A stretch of 9,280 bases of DNA from JABLTI01 sp030629105 (GCA_030629105.1 DAOVPS010000131.1:1-9280); one strand, 5' to 3'. Positions 1-7,630 are shown, numbered from the stretch's first letter. Translations and numbers: made by a program. The notes: generated from the sequence alone by a model not told the origin.

Positions 1-10
1 AGATAGTTAA

Positions 11-1513
11 ATGAAACAAATCAGTAAGAATCTTGGTAGTAATTTCCTTTTTTCATTCATTGTGATTTTGATCATAGGATTAGTGAATATTGGCTATCCA
101 TTACTAATTGGCTTTCTGTATAGTGCAGAAACAATGGGTAATTTCGCAGTTCTGTTCAATTGGGCGTTTTTCTTAGCAATTCCGATTGCCAATGGGATTG
201 CCCCTGCCATCTCAAGATTTATCGCTGCTAAGACAGGTGATGAAACTCCGCAAATTAATAAAATCGGTGGAAAAATTACTATTTTTTATTTGCTCATGGC
301 TCTTGTGATTTTTCCTTTCATTGGTGTGTTTGTTTTCCAACTTGATATTTTTGATTTGCTTATTGTGATTTCAATGTTGATTATAGTAATTCTTCATTAT
401 TTGTTTAGGTATTCTCTACAAGGTCAAGAGAGGTTTTCGCGTCTTTTCAAGTTTGAAATATTATCCTTTGTAATTTTTTTGCCTTTTATGGTTCTTTTTG
501 GGATTCTACCAAATATCTTGGGTTGGACAGGACTTACTGGATTTCATTGGTTGTTTGTTCCGGTAATCGCATATCACTTGGCTTTTGATATAGTATATCT
601 TATCGTAGAAACTAAAAAGATGGATTTCAAGGAATTTTTCTCTTTCCCAGAGATTACTAAAAAAATACTTCTCTATGCTCTCTTCGTTGGAATTGGAAGT
701 CTCTTCAGTTTAGGGGTTTCTCAAATTCAGATAATAATCTCAAACGAATACTTGACTGAATTCCGTGTTGGAGTATTAGGTTTCTGGGATTCTGCTATAA
801 AACCTATTTCTCTGATTTCTGTTGCGATAGGAGCGATGACGATACCGCGGATTACCAATTTACAAAAGTCAAAAGAGGAGTATGATGTTTCATTTGTTAA
901 TAGAATTAATTATGCTTTAACATTGCTAATTTTGCCTATCTTTGGTTTGATTTTCTTAATTGTTGCGGGTTATCCAAATTTGTTTGATCATTTAGGGTTA
1001 ACGAAATACCAAACCGCTATTTACTGGATAATTCCTATTTTCCTTTCTTTTCAGGTAGTGAACAATCTAATAGCAACGCCGACAATATCTTACTACTCTT
1101 CCTCAGAAAGGAAAGTAATAATCAATCCCATAATCTCTTTTGCTTATTCACTAATTGTTATTGTTTCCTGGATTATTCTTGTGCCTAGGTGGGATATTTG
1201 GGGATTCGTAAGTGGCATAGCTATAGGTAGCTTGGTCTTCTCCTTAGCAATACAAATAACTGCTCTTATTATAACAAAAAGAAAAATTGGGATGCATGTA
1301 TTTGTTATGCTAGCTTTCTATGTTTTAGGTGGAGTATCACTAATACTATTAAATTATATATCAATCATTGTTTTACTAGTTCTTTGGTCTTGCATTACCA
1401 TTTCATCAGTAATCATAGGAATTCTCCTTCTAATTAAGGTCTTAAAAAATAGAGACTATTCCATTACCTATGAGGAGCAAGCAACAATACTAGATGAAAC
1501 CAGTAAATTCTAA
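11..1513 (+). CDS. Lipid-linked oligosaccharide flippase (Wzx-like, MOP exporter superfamily)
   Basis: This 500-residue protein is almost wholly hydrophobic, with about 12-14 predicted membrane helices (for example around residues 12-36, 90-110, 113-132, 150-168, 215-235, 300-320, 337-355, 370-390, 395-422, 430-447 and 450-475). Helices are joined by short charged loops, and there is a short charged C-terminal tail. Length and layout fit polysaccharide flippases of the MATE/MVF/Wzx type. The stretch near residues 253-285, with A-I-K-P followed by an I-P-R-I segment, resembles the conserved mid-protein region of that family. Members move undecaprenyl- or dolichyl-linked glycans across the cytoplasmic membrane. 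The ATG at 11 follows directly after an in-frame TAA at 8-10, so the start cannot lie further upstream. The promoter lies outside the window. The neighbouring glycosyltransferases support a role in surface glycan export. The substrate cannot be read from sequence, and a teichoic-acid-type or other MOP transporter remains possible. Confidence 0.85.
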   Translation: MKQISKNLGSNFLFSFIVILIIGLVNIGYPLLIGFLYSAETMGNFAVLFNWAFFLAIPIANGIAPAISRFIAAKTGDETPQINKIGGKITIFYLLMALVIFPFIGVFVFQLDIFDLLIVISMLIIVILHYLFRYSLQGQERFSRLFKFEILSFVIFLPFMVLFGILPNILGWTGLTGFHWLFVPVIAYHLAFDIVYLIVETKKMDFKEFFSFPEITKKILLYALFVGIGSLFSLGVSQIQIIISNEYLTEFRVGVLGFWDSAIKPISLISVAIGAMTIPRITNLQKSKEEYDVSFVNRINYALTLLILPIFGLIFLIVAGYPNLFDHLGLTKYQTAIYWIIPIFLSFQVVNNLIATPTISYYSSSERKVIINPIISFAYSLIVIVSWIILVPRWDIWGFVSGIAIGSLVFSLAIQITALIITKRKIGMHVFVMLAFYVLGGVSLILLNYISIIVLLVLWSCITISSVIIGILLLIKVLKNRDYSITYEEQATILDETSKF

Positions 1514-1515
1514 AA

Positions 1516-3411
1516 CTAATTATTCTTGACTATTGGTTTAAGCTGTTCCAAAGACAGTTTTAACTGGAAGCATTTCTTTGTCTTAAATGCATCACTTACA
1601 AGTGCAATTTCCTCTGAGTCTTCTTTCAAAGCAAAGAACAAACGCAGAGTAATTTCTAAATCAATTATATGGAGAATAAATTTGTGCAAGTGATTCTTCC
1701 TTTTAATGAAATCATTGAAGAGTTTCATTGTGTTCGCTTTATCCAAAATATTCCAAATAATTGCTTCATCACTTAGCAAATCTAAGATCATTTCATAATA
1801 GCTTCCTCGTTTTCGCATCCATTCAAAATAAGGGACAGAGGAATATTTTGGTAATAATGGTAATCTGAAAATCGATTCGAAAAATTGCAGAGATTTAAAT
1901 CCAAATTGAATAAACCAGGTAGCAAACAAACGATTATACCAAATTAACGATGTTGTTGGATACTCTGCAAGTTCCTCATTCAAATGCTTAAGTGTTAAAA
2001 GTTCCAGTTTTCGTTTCTTTCTTAATTTAGGTGGTACTTTGAGGTAACTAGATATTATTTCTGGATGGGTGTATGGAACATTAATGGAAGCTAAATGACT
2101 AAAAGATCTAGATGCTCCTAACATGTAGCCACGAGCTCTTGTTTGAGTTAAGAGATATTCTAATCTTAAAGATTCGTTATCAATTTCCCATAGAAGATTT
2201 CTTTGTTCTTGCATGCCTTGCTCCAGAATCTGAAGTGTTTGATCTTTTGGAGCATCGAGAATTGCATAGAATTTTCTTTTCGGGAATGCGTATTCATTAG
2301 CTATTAGATTTTCCATTAAACGCCTTTCAGGCGACATGTATTTTCTAACCAATTTTTCAGTGTATACTAAATAATTGCCACCAAAAGGACCATCACCTAA
2401 TAATCCATCAAAAAATAGTTTTTCTCCATTTACTTTCTCATATAAAGCATGTCTAATACTTATTACATGATTTGATAATCCTTCGCAGTGCCACATATGC
2501 TTGAAGCAATATTTGAGTACATCAACATCGCTTATTACTTTGTAATGATGTGGAACACTAAGGATATCTGATACACCCTTCGCATATTTTATTTCCTTTC
2601 CATCTGAAAAGCTATCAAATGTGTATGTTTCAATGGATTTTTTCCATTTCTTGTCTATTGCGGAAATCAATAATCTGGAATCCAATCCGCCAGACAAAAG
2701 AAAGGCTAGTTCCACGTTCTCTATTGCTGCAAAATTTTTCATTTGAGCTTTTAGAAGCTCACTAATTTCAGTAGCAGTTTGATCTAAATTATCTGTTTTT
2801 ACATAATCTTTTGGAAAAGCATACCAAGTTTTCCTTCGGTTGATTCTGTTCTCTAATAATTCTTGGGTCTTCTTTTCCCAATTTTTAATTGTAATTTTCG
2901 AGTTTCCTGGTAACAGTCGAATTTTTTTGAAAAATGTTTTAACTCCTAATATAGAATGACAGAAGAGGTATTCAACTAATGCATTATAGTCTAATTCATT
3001 CAAAAGTTCTGGATGCATTGCTATTATATATTTCATATGTGATGATATGACCATTTTTCCATTTTCTAAAGCCACTATGTATACGAGATACGCACCAAAT
3101 GGATCTGTTTTTATCTCAACATCCATTGTCTTTGTGTTAATAGTAATAACTGGTGAATAACTGGTATCTACCTTCTTTTCTTTTTGTGGTTCCTTTATGG
3201 CCAGCATTTTTTTTGTGTTTATCTGGAATTTAATGCTGGTATCTTTTTTCTCTAACCGGAAATTATCATTCAAAAAATCAGCAGATAAAATAACACAATT
3301 ATTTTCTTTAGAGAATTCAGTTAGCTTAAAATTTCCTAAAAATACCTTTTCAATAGTATCCCTTTTAGGGGTATTGCCATCCATTGCTATCTGTATATAA
3401 AAATGTGTCAT
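1516..3411 (-). CDS. Asparagine-synthase-like amide ligase with degenerate glutaminase domain
   Basis: The 631-residue protein has the two-part layout of asparagine synthase B. Residues about 1-190 correspond to the class II amidotransferase half, with D-P-F-G at 103-106 and a conserved L-L-P-G turn at 166-169. Residues about 205-630 form the ATP-pyrophosphatase synthetase half. The PP-loop S-G-G-L-D-S is at 240-245, a G-D-G-P-F-G-G loop at 339-345 matches the family's G-D-E-x-F-G-G, and V-P-Y-T-H-P at 445-450 matches the V-P-F-L-D-H block. The N-terminus is M-T-H-F, not M-C-G-I, so the catalytic Cys2 of glutamine hydrolysis is absent, as is the N-G-E motif. The synthetase half should still adenylate a carboxylate, probably using ammonia or another amine. 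In a glycan locus the likely substrate is a uronic acid or aminoacyl-sugar, as proposed for asparagine-synthase homologues in some O-antigen clusters. It is transcribed opposite to genes 1 and 3. It is probably not a true asparagine synthetase. Confidence 0.82.
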   Translation of the reverse strand: MTHFYIQIAMDGNTPKRDTIEKVFLGNFKLTEFSKENNCVILSADFLNDNFRLEKKDTSIKFQINTKKMLAIKEPQKEKKVDTSYSPVITINTKTMDVEIKTDPFGAYLVYIVALENGKMVISSHMKYIIAMHPELLNELDYNALVEYLFCHSILGVKTFFKKIRLLPGNSKITIKNWEKKTQELLENRINRRKTWYAFPKDYVKTDNLDQTATEISELLKAQMKNFAAIENVELAFLLSGGLDSRLLISAIDKKWKKSIETYTFDSFSDGKEIKYAKGVSDILSVPHHYKVISDVDVLKYCFKHMWHCEGLSNHVISIRHALYEKVNGEKLFFDGLLGDGPFGGNYLVYTEKLVRKYMSPERRLMENLIANEYAFPKRKFYAILDAPKDQTLQILEQGMQEQRNLLWEIDNESLRLEYLLTQTRARGYMLGASRSFSHLASINVPYTHPEIISSYLKVPPKLRKKRKLELLTLKHLNEELAEYPTTSLIWYNRLFATWFIQFGFKSLQFFESIFRLPLLPKYSSVPYFEWMRKRGSYYEMILDLLSDEAIIWNILDKANTMKLFNDFIKRKNHLHKFILHIIDLEITLRLFFALKEDSEEIALVSDAFKTKKCFQLKLSLEQLKPIVKNN

Positions 3412-3450
3412 TAAGAGCCGCCAAATAAATTTTTAATGTAAACCTTCAAG

Positions 3451-3468
3451 ATAAAAAATATAAAAAGC
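3451..3468. promoter_or_regulatory. Candidate bidirectional archaeal TATA element between genes 2 and 3
   Basis: The 90-base divergent spacer holds one strong AT box, ATAAAAAATATAAAAAGC, readable as a TATA-like element on both strands. Taking transcription to start about 25 bases away, plus-strand starts would fall near 3486, giving a leader of about 16 bases before the gene 3 GTG. Minus-strand starts would fall near 3434, giving about 22 bases before the gene 2 ATG. A second AT run at 3424-3437 could serve gene 2, but would place its start at or inside the coding region. This is inferred from composition and spacing only. Confidence 0.45.
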
Positions 3469-3497
3469 TATCTCAGATAATGATTAATAACTATCTC
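3468..3497 (+). repeat. Direct repeat CTATCTC flanking the predicted gene 3 transcription start
   Basis: CTATCTC occurs at 3468-3474 and again at 3491-3497, 23 bases apart start to start, close to two helical turns. The first copy abuts the downstream edge of the TATA-like box and is part of a small palindrome TATCT-C-AGATA (3469-3479). A repressor could bind here and cover the transcription start. CTATCT also appears at 4791-4796 in the gene 4 leader. The repeat is short, and chance in AT-rich DNA is a real alternative. Confidence 0.25.
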
Positions 3498-3501
3498 TGT
3501 T

Positions 3502-4737
3502 GTGTTAATATTGAACGCGAAAAAGAACAAACTAAAGCAAAATAAAAAGCAAGTGAATACAAAACCAATTGTTTTCATTACCGTAGCTTGTTCTTTTTTC
3601 ATCGATCATCGAGTTAATCAAGAAGTAGCAAGTCTGATAAAGAATGGTTTTTACGCTTATATTTTATCATGGGATAGAGAGCGCAAGTACTCAGACAAAG
3701 AAACTGAGAATTATTATGTAAAGAGTGCTAAACTTTTGGATGCCAACAAATTTAGTAAAATTCTTTTTCTTTTATCAGCAATTTTATTTCAATTTTTGAT
3801 TGTTTTCCACGGGATTAAACTAATACGAAAACACAAGAGAATAATTATCCACGCGAATGATTTCAATACTCTAGCAGGAGTAATTTTCCTAAAAATCATA
3901 TTCGCTAACAGGATTCAAGTTATCTATGATAGTCACGAGTTCACACGTTTTGTTTACAAAGAATGGTATGGTCCAATAATTGGAAACATTGTATCAAGTC
4001 TAGAAATAAAGTTCATCAAGTATTTTGACAAGATAATAACCGTTAGTACACCAATTAAGAAATATCTAGAGACAATCTCTAATAAAGATGTAAAGGTTAT
4101 CTGGAATTATCCCACAGAAAGTTTGCTGCCTAAAATATCGAAAGCTAAAGCTAAAAAGGCTCTCGGTTTTAAGGCTAATGATTTTGTATTAATTTATGTT
4201 GGGACACTTAGAATTGATGTTGCATTGTTCGAGCTGATTTCTGCTGTTAGTATTTTGAAGGAAAAACAACTCACGCCAAATCTCAAAATTTTAATTGTCG
4301 GTGATGGCCCCTTTCTTCATCAAATACATGAGTTGGTTGAAAAAAAACATCTTTCAGATATTGTCAGTATTATCGGACGAGTTGAGAGAGAAAAAGCTAT
4401 GGACTATTTGCGAGCTGCAGATATATCCTATATCCTATTTTCTTTAAAAGGGATGAACACTAGGATTGGCATGCCTTGGAAGTTATTCGAAAGCCTGTTA
4501 AACGAAACTCGTGTTTTAACTATGACTGATACTTATGCAGCTCATTTCGCTAAAAAGTACAATGTAGGATATACCGTTGCATCAATCACTCCGATTGAAA
4601 TCGCAAATACAATTTCGACGATTTACAAACAGAAAGACAAAGATGATTTCAATCTGCCGCAAAAATTTGTTTGGGAAAATCAGGAAGCTGAATTCCTCAA
4701 AATCTACTTAGAATTAATACAAGAAAGTAAATCTTGA
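3502..4737 (+). CDS. GT4-type (GT-B) glycosyltransferase
   Basis: This 411-residue cytoplasmic or membrane-associated glycosyltransferase has two Rossmann-like halves. The N-terminal half has the opening strand at 22-30 and an R-V-N-Q-E-V segment at 37-42. It also has a hydrophobic patch at 86-105 that may hold it to the membrane, and Y-D-S-H-E at 142-146, typical of the acceptor side of GT4 enzymes. The C-terminal half has a V-G-T strand (233-235), V-G-D-G-P (266-270), G-R (292-293), and the donor-binding block P-W-K-L-F-E at 325-330. It should transfer a sugar from a nucleotide-sugar to a lipid-linked glycan; donor and linkage cannot be told. The start is GTG, with an in-frame TGA at 3481-3483, so the N-terminus lies between there and the domain. 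TTG at 3511 and GTG at 3553 are alternatives, the latter removing a lysine-rich 17-residue leader. No clear Shine-Dalgarno precedes the start. It runs the same way as gene 4 but with a 93-base gap. Confidence 0.85.
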   Translation: MLILNAKKNKLKQNKKQVNTKPIVFITVACSFFIDHRVNQEVASLIKNGFYAYILSWDRERKYSDKETENYYVKSAKLLDANKFSKILFLLSAILFQFLIVFHGIKLIRKHKRIIIHANDFNTLAGVIFLKIIFANRIQVIYDSHEFTRFVYKEWYGPIIGNIVSSLEIKFIKYFDKIITVSTPIKKYLETISNKDVKVIWNYPTESLLPKISKAKAKKALGFKANDFVLIYVGTLRIDVALFELISAVSILKEKQLTPNLKILIVGDGPFLHQIHELVEKKHLSDIVSIIGRVEREKAMDYLRAADISYILFSLKGMNTRIGMPWKLFESLLNETRVLTMTDTYAAHFAKKYNVGYTVASITPIEIANTISTIYKQKDKDDFNLPQKFVWENQEAEFLKIYLELIQESKS

Positions 4738-4749
4738 GTAAACAGAGAA

Positions 4750-4760
4750 TTTTTAAAATA
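4750..4760 (+). promoter_or_regulatory. Candidate TATA box for gene 4
   Basis: TTTTTAAAATA lies in the 93-base gap between genes 3 and 4, 71-81 bases before the ATG at 4831. A start site about 25 bases downstream (around 4780-4785) would leave a leader of roughly 45-50 bases. This would let gene 4 be transcribed separately from gene 3, although read-through is not excluded. It is a composition-based call only. Confidence 0.4.
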
Positions 4761-4830
4761 AACATTTATCAGAAAAAATAACCTAAATGCCTATCTGGGA
4801 AAAATTAGTCAGTTCATTGGATGTTAATTC

Positions 4831-5751
4831 ATGTTTAAGGGTAAGAAACTAGCTGTGATAATTCCAGCGTTAAACGAAGAAAGACTTATCAAAAGCACAC
4901 TTTCCGGCATCCCAGATTATGTTGATAAGATAATTGTAATAGATGATTTCTCAACTGATAAAACTGTGGATATGATTATAGAACTTGCCAAGCAAGATAA
5001 AAGAATTGAATTAGTCCGACATGAAAAAACCCATGGTGCTGGTGGAGCAATTATTTCTGGTTTTAAAATCGCCCTTCAAGATGAAGATGTGGAGCTTATC
5101 AGTATAATGGATGGCGATGATCAAATGCGTCCAAAGCATCTGCCAGAATTGCTTACTCCTATAGTAGAAGGGAAAACAGAATTTACAAAAGGGAATCGTT
5201 TGAAGCGAAGTCATTGGAAAGGTATGAGTAAATTCAGATTATTTGGTAATCTCTTACTTTCTCTTCTTAACAAGAAGATCTCGGGTTATTGGTCAATAGA
5301 GGATCCTCAAAACGGTTATGTAGGGTTATCAGCTGCTTTTCTAAGAAGAATGGATCTTGATTCTTTATACAAAGGATACGCATTTGAAAATGATTTTATG
5401 ATTAAAGCAAATGTCGCAGATGTGAGGATGCAGAATGTCTTAATTCCTGCTTACTATGCTGAGGAACAATCGAAATTAAAATATGGTCCCTTTATTACAA
5501 GCACCAGCTGGCATTTATTTACCTCTTACTACTGGCGATTATGGCATAAATATATCAAAACGTTCCATATTGTTGGTATCTTAACAATTCTAGGATTTCT
5601 AGATTTAGTTGGAGGTTTAATTGCAGGGGGAATACTTGGATTCTCTCCCATTTCGATAATCGCAATTCCTAGTGCTGGTTTGGCCTTCATGCTCATAGCA
5701 CTCTTGATTGACATTATAAAAGGAGTAAGACTTTCAAAATCTATGAAATAA
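4831..5751 (+). CDS. GT2 family glycosyltransferase, polyprenyl-phosphate sugar synthase-like, with two C-terminal TM helices
   Basis: The 306-residue protein has a GT-A fold of the dolichyl-phosphate-mannose/glucose synthase group. It has the N-terminal I-P-A-L-N-E-E signature at 11-17, I-D-D-F-S at 37-41, and a glycine loop G-A-G-G-A at 69-73. The metal-binding D-G-D-D-Q is at 94-98, G-N-R at 121-123, and P-Q-N-G-Y at 159-163. E-N-D-F at 186-189 occupies the region of the catalytic acidic motif. Two hydrophobic helices near 244-268 and 272-296 anchor the C-terminus, followed by a short basic tail. The family transfers sugar from a nucleotide donor to a polyprenyl phosphate, which then feeds GT-C enzymes outside the cell. 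Gene 5, ending 11 bases away on the other strand, is a candidate user of that product. Direct transfer to a glycan is the alternative. The start is ATG with only a weak G-G-A-T-G-T upstream (4819-4824). The sugar is unknown. Confidence 0.85.
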   Translation: MFKGKKLAVIIPALNEERLIKSTLSGIPDYVDKIIVIDDFSTDKTVDMIIELAKQDKRIELVRHEKTHGAGGAIISGFKIALQDEDVELISIMDGDDQMRPKHLPELLTPIVEGKTEFTKGNRLKRSHWKGMSKFRLFGNLLLSLLNKKISGYWSIEDPQNGYVGLSAAFLRRMDLDSLYKGYAFENDFMIKANVADVRMQNVLIPAYYAEEQSKLKYGPFITSTSWHLFTSYYWRLWHKYIKTFHIVGILTILGFLDLVGGLIAGGILGFSPISIIAIPSAGLAFMLIALLIDIIKGVRLSKSMK

Positions 5752-5759
5752 TTTTTTCT
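5752..5759 (+). terminator. T-run after gene 4, candidate archaeal U-rich terminator
   Basis: The gene 4 TAA is followed at once by TTTTTTCT within the 11-base gap to the convergent stop codon of gene 5. Archaeal transcription often ends at U-rich runs without a hairpin, and no stable stem is visible here. No comparable T-run serves gene 5 in the opposite direction within the gap, so its transcript probably ends inside the gene 4 coding sequence. Confidence 0.4.
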
Positions 5760-5762
5760 AAT

Positions 5763-7613
5763 TTATGGGGAATTAAAAGGTAGAAACAATACTGAAAATC
5801 CATTATCATAGATACGATGAACATATGGATTTAATGGGATTAATTGACTAATGTCTGGATACTTCCTGATGAAGTCATCATTATCTCCTCCATACACTGC
5901 CCAGCCTACAATATATCCATCTATATACATGATTTGACTTGTGAAAATATAATCTATTCCTGGATATATCTCCCAAGGAGAGGTGTTAGCCACTAGATTC
6001 GTTCTGTTCGTTTCATTTGCTAGGAGTATCGTCGTCAGCCAACTTGCATTCCCAATTTCAAAGGTAGCTCCGAGATTGCCATAACCTTCTACAATAGCTG
6101 CTAGTCTGAAATCTGAATCGACAACGATGTTTTGTCCTTCAACCCAAGATGGGTAACTCAAATTTTCAACAAAAATAATGAAATCGATTGCTGCAAATTC
6201 TGCTTGCCAATAAACTTCTTGTTGTCCCCAGTTATTTTCTGGTTTTGGATACGAATAAGTTGTAGTAAGAGCCATTGCTCCAATTAATGCAATCAAAGTC
6301 ACTGCTTTCCATTTCTGAAGCTTCACTTTCTTTAGGATATTAAATATTGCAATTGCTGAAAGTAAGGATAATACTCCCATAATATACAATGCTAATCTTC
6401 CAAGTATGCTAGACATAATTGGGATAGCAGCTGTCACCAATATAATAGCAAGTTGACTTAAAGCCCAACCACGGATGACTCGACTTCTTGTCTTATTTGC
6501 GTTCGGTAAGGAAATTAAACCCAATGCCGCTAGTGGTGGAGTAACCAGGATAGGAGTTCCTGCAAGAATACCTGCCCATATTGTTTGATCCGGACTTGCA
6601 GCTCCAAAAAACATTGCAAAAATAAAAATGGCAATAGCACCAACAGTACTAAAGACAATTATTGCTATGTTGATTTTCTTTCTTTCGAAATTATAAAAGA
6701 GCACTGAAAATCCAAGTGCAAGAAGGAGTAACCCTCCGAAAATCATGATGAACGTCGTGCTGAGCGATATTCCCGCAAACAAAACAGAAAAAGCACTTTG
6801 TAAAAATGAAAGAGGAAATCCATTCAACCCAAAAACCCAATAGAGTATGACAAAAAGATCAATTGCAACCAGAATTCCGAGGTTAATCAGGACATTCTTC
6901 CAATTAGCTGTTTTAGTTTTAAAACGCCTGAAAAGCACATCATATGGCAAAACAACATGCCAGATGGCTAATACCATAACTGTTGTTAAATGATGCACTA
7001 AAGTAATTACCACAGTCATGAGCATCGCAAGAACTATCATTCGAACATCTTTACTCTCTAAATAACGATAGAGATAGAATACCACAAAAGGCACAATTCC
7101 CAGAACGGCAATTTCGGGTGCTACATTTTGATTTCTATAAACAAATAGACCAAAGAAAGACATAAAGAATATGGATAGTAAAGCAACAGTCTTCGAGCCA
7201 GTTAATCTTCTTGCTAAAACAAAGAAAATTACCAGTTGCACTGAGCAAATTATCTGTGGAAAAACAAAAATAGCCCAAATAAACGGTTCACCATTTGTAC
7301 CCAATAAATACTCTGCCATTATCAGAATAAATGTAAATCCTGGCGGGTCTCGAGCAATATCTCCTAAATTGAACCAGCTTTCATAAAACACCTCCCGCAT
7401 ATGGCGCAAGTAAAACCAACCATCGTAAGCGGTTGGCATTCCTTCTCTGAAGAGTCTCCAAGCTCTAAACAAGAATCCAAACAATGTGATTAGAATTGTT
7501 AAACTAATGATTAGAAAGTCACCTTTAGTATAACCTCGATTTTTTCTTTTATTGTCATCTGTGAATATCGAGTTTATTCCATTGGAGTTTTTTTCAGCAT
7601 TATTTAATGCCAC
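5763..7613 (-). CDS. GT-C-like multi-spanning membrane glycosyltransferase with extracytoplasmic C-terminal domain
   Basis: The 616-residue protein has a basic cytoplasmic N-terminus and a first helix at about 32-50. The following loop carries Y-D-G-W (D64) and R-D-P-P-G (D89), in the place where GT-C enzymes (PMT, STT3/AglB, ArnT groups) carry their metal-binding or catalytic aspartates. About 11-12 further helices run to residue ~452. Other conspicuous blocks are N-V-A-P-E at 163-167 and H-H-L-T at 207-210. Residues 453-616 form a soluble domain predicted outside, with five N-x-S/T sequons and a terminal Y-D-N-G strand. The W-W-D-Y-G motif of oligosaccharyltransferases is absent, so this is more likely a lipid-linked-sugar-dependent glycosyltransferase than AglB. 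The GTG start is fixed by a Shine-Dalgarno run eight bases upstream, and the next methionine (59) lies past the first helix. It follows gene 6 by 25 bases, so co-transcription is likely. The exact family is unknown to me. Confidence 0.72.
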   Translation of the reverse strand: MALNNAEKNSNGINSIFTDDNKRKNRGYTKGDFLIISLTILITLFGFLFRAWRLFREGMPTAYDGWFYLRHMREVFYESWFNLGDIARDPPGFTFILIMAEYLLGTNGEPFIWAIFVFPQIICSVQLVIFFVLARRLTGSKTVALLSIFFMSFFGLFVYRNQNVAPEIAVLGIVPFVVFYLYRYLESKDVRMIVLAMLMTVVITLVHHLTTVMVLAIWHVVLPYDVLFRRFKTKTANWKNVLINLGILVAIDLFVILYWVFGLNGFPLSFLQSAFSVLFAGISLSTTFIMIFGGLLLLALGFSVLFYNFERKKINIAIIVFSTVGAIAIFIFAMFFGAASPDQTIWAGILAGTPILVTPPLAALGLISLPNANKTRSRVIRGWALSQLAIILVTAAIPIMSSILGRLALYIMGVLSLLSAIAIFNILKKVKLQKWKAVTLIALIGAMALTTTYSYPKPENNWGQQEVYWQAEFAAIDFIIFVENLSYPSWVEGQNIVVDSDFRLAAIVEGYGNLGATFEIGNASWLTTILLANETNRTNLVANTSPWEIYPGIDYIFTSQIMYIDGYIVGWAVYGGDNDDFIRKYPDISQLIPLNPYVHRIYDNGFSVLFLPFNSP

Positions 7614-7621
7614 TAAACTTG

Positions 7622-7630
7622 ACCTTCCTT
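7622..7630 (-). promoter_or_regulatory. Strong Shine-Dalgarno that fixes the GTG start of gene 5
   Basis: Read on the minus strand, AAGGAAGGT ends eight bases before the GTG at 7613-7611. It is the clearest ribosome-binding site in the window and lies in the 25-base gap after the gene 6 stop. It supports the unusual GTG start and fits translation of a downstream gene within an operon. Confidence 0.7.

Noticed and set aside
2112..2300. Short plus-strand open frame of 62 codons
   Set aside because: It lies wholly inside the well-supported asparagine-synthase-like gene on the other strand and has no recognisable domain or ribosome-binding site.
3197..3400. Short plus-strand open frame of 67 codons
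   Set aside because: It is antisense to the N-terminal part of the asparagine-synthase-like gene. Its hydrophobic character reflects the complement of lysine-rich coding sequence.
1516..3411. Lasso-peptide cyclase or beta-lactam synthetase (both Cys-less asparagine-synthase relatives)
   Set aside because: No precursor peptide, RRE/PqqD-like protein or transglutaminase-like protease is nearby. The neighbours are a flippase and glycosyltransferases, so a glycan-linked role is the simpler reading.
5011..5714. Two minus-strand open frames of 61-67 codons (5011-5214, 5529-5714)
   Set aside because: Both are antisense to conserved blocks of the GT2 gene and show no independent coding signal.
5763..7613. 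AglB/STT3 oligosaccharyltransferase
   Set aside because: The size, GT-C-like first loop and outer C-terminal domain are suggestive, but no W-W-D-Y-G motif is present anywhere in the protein.
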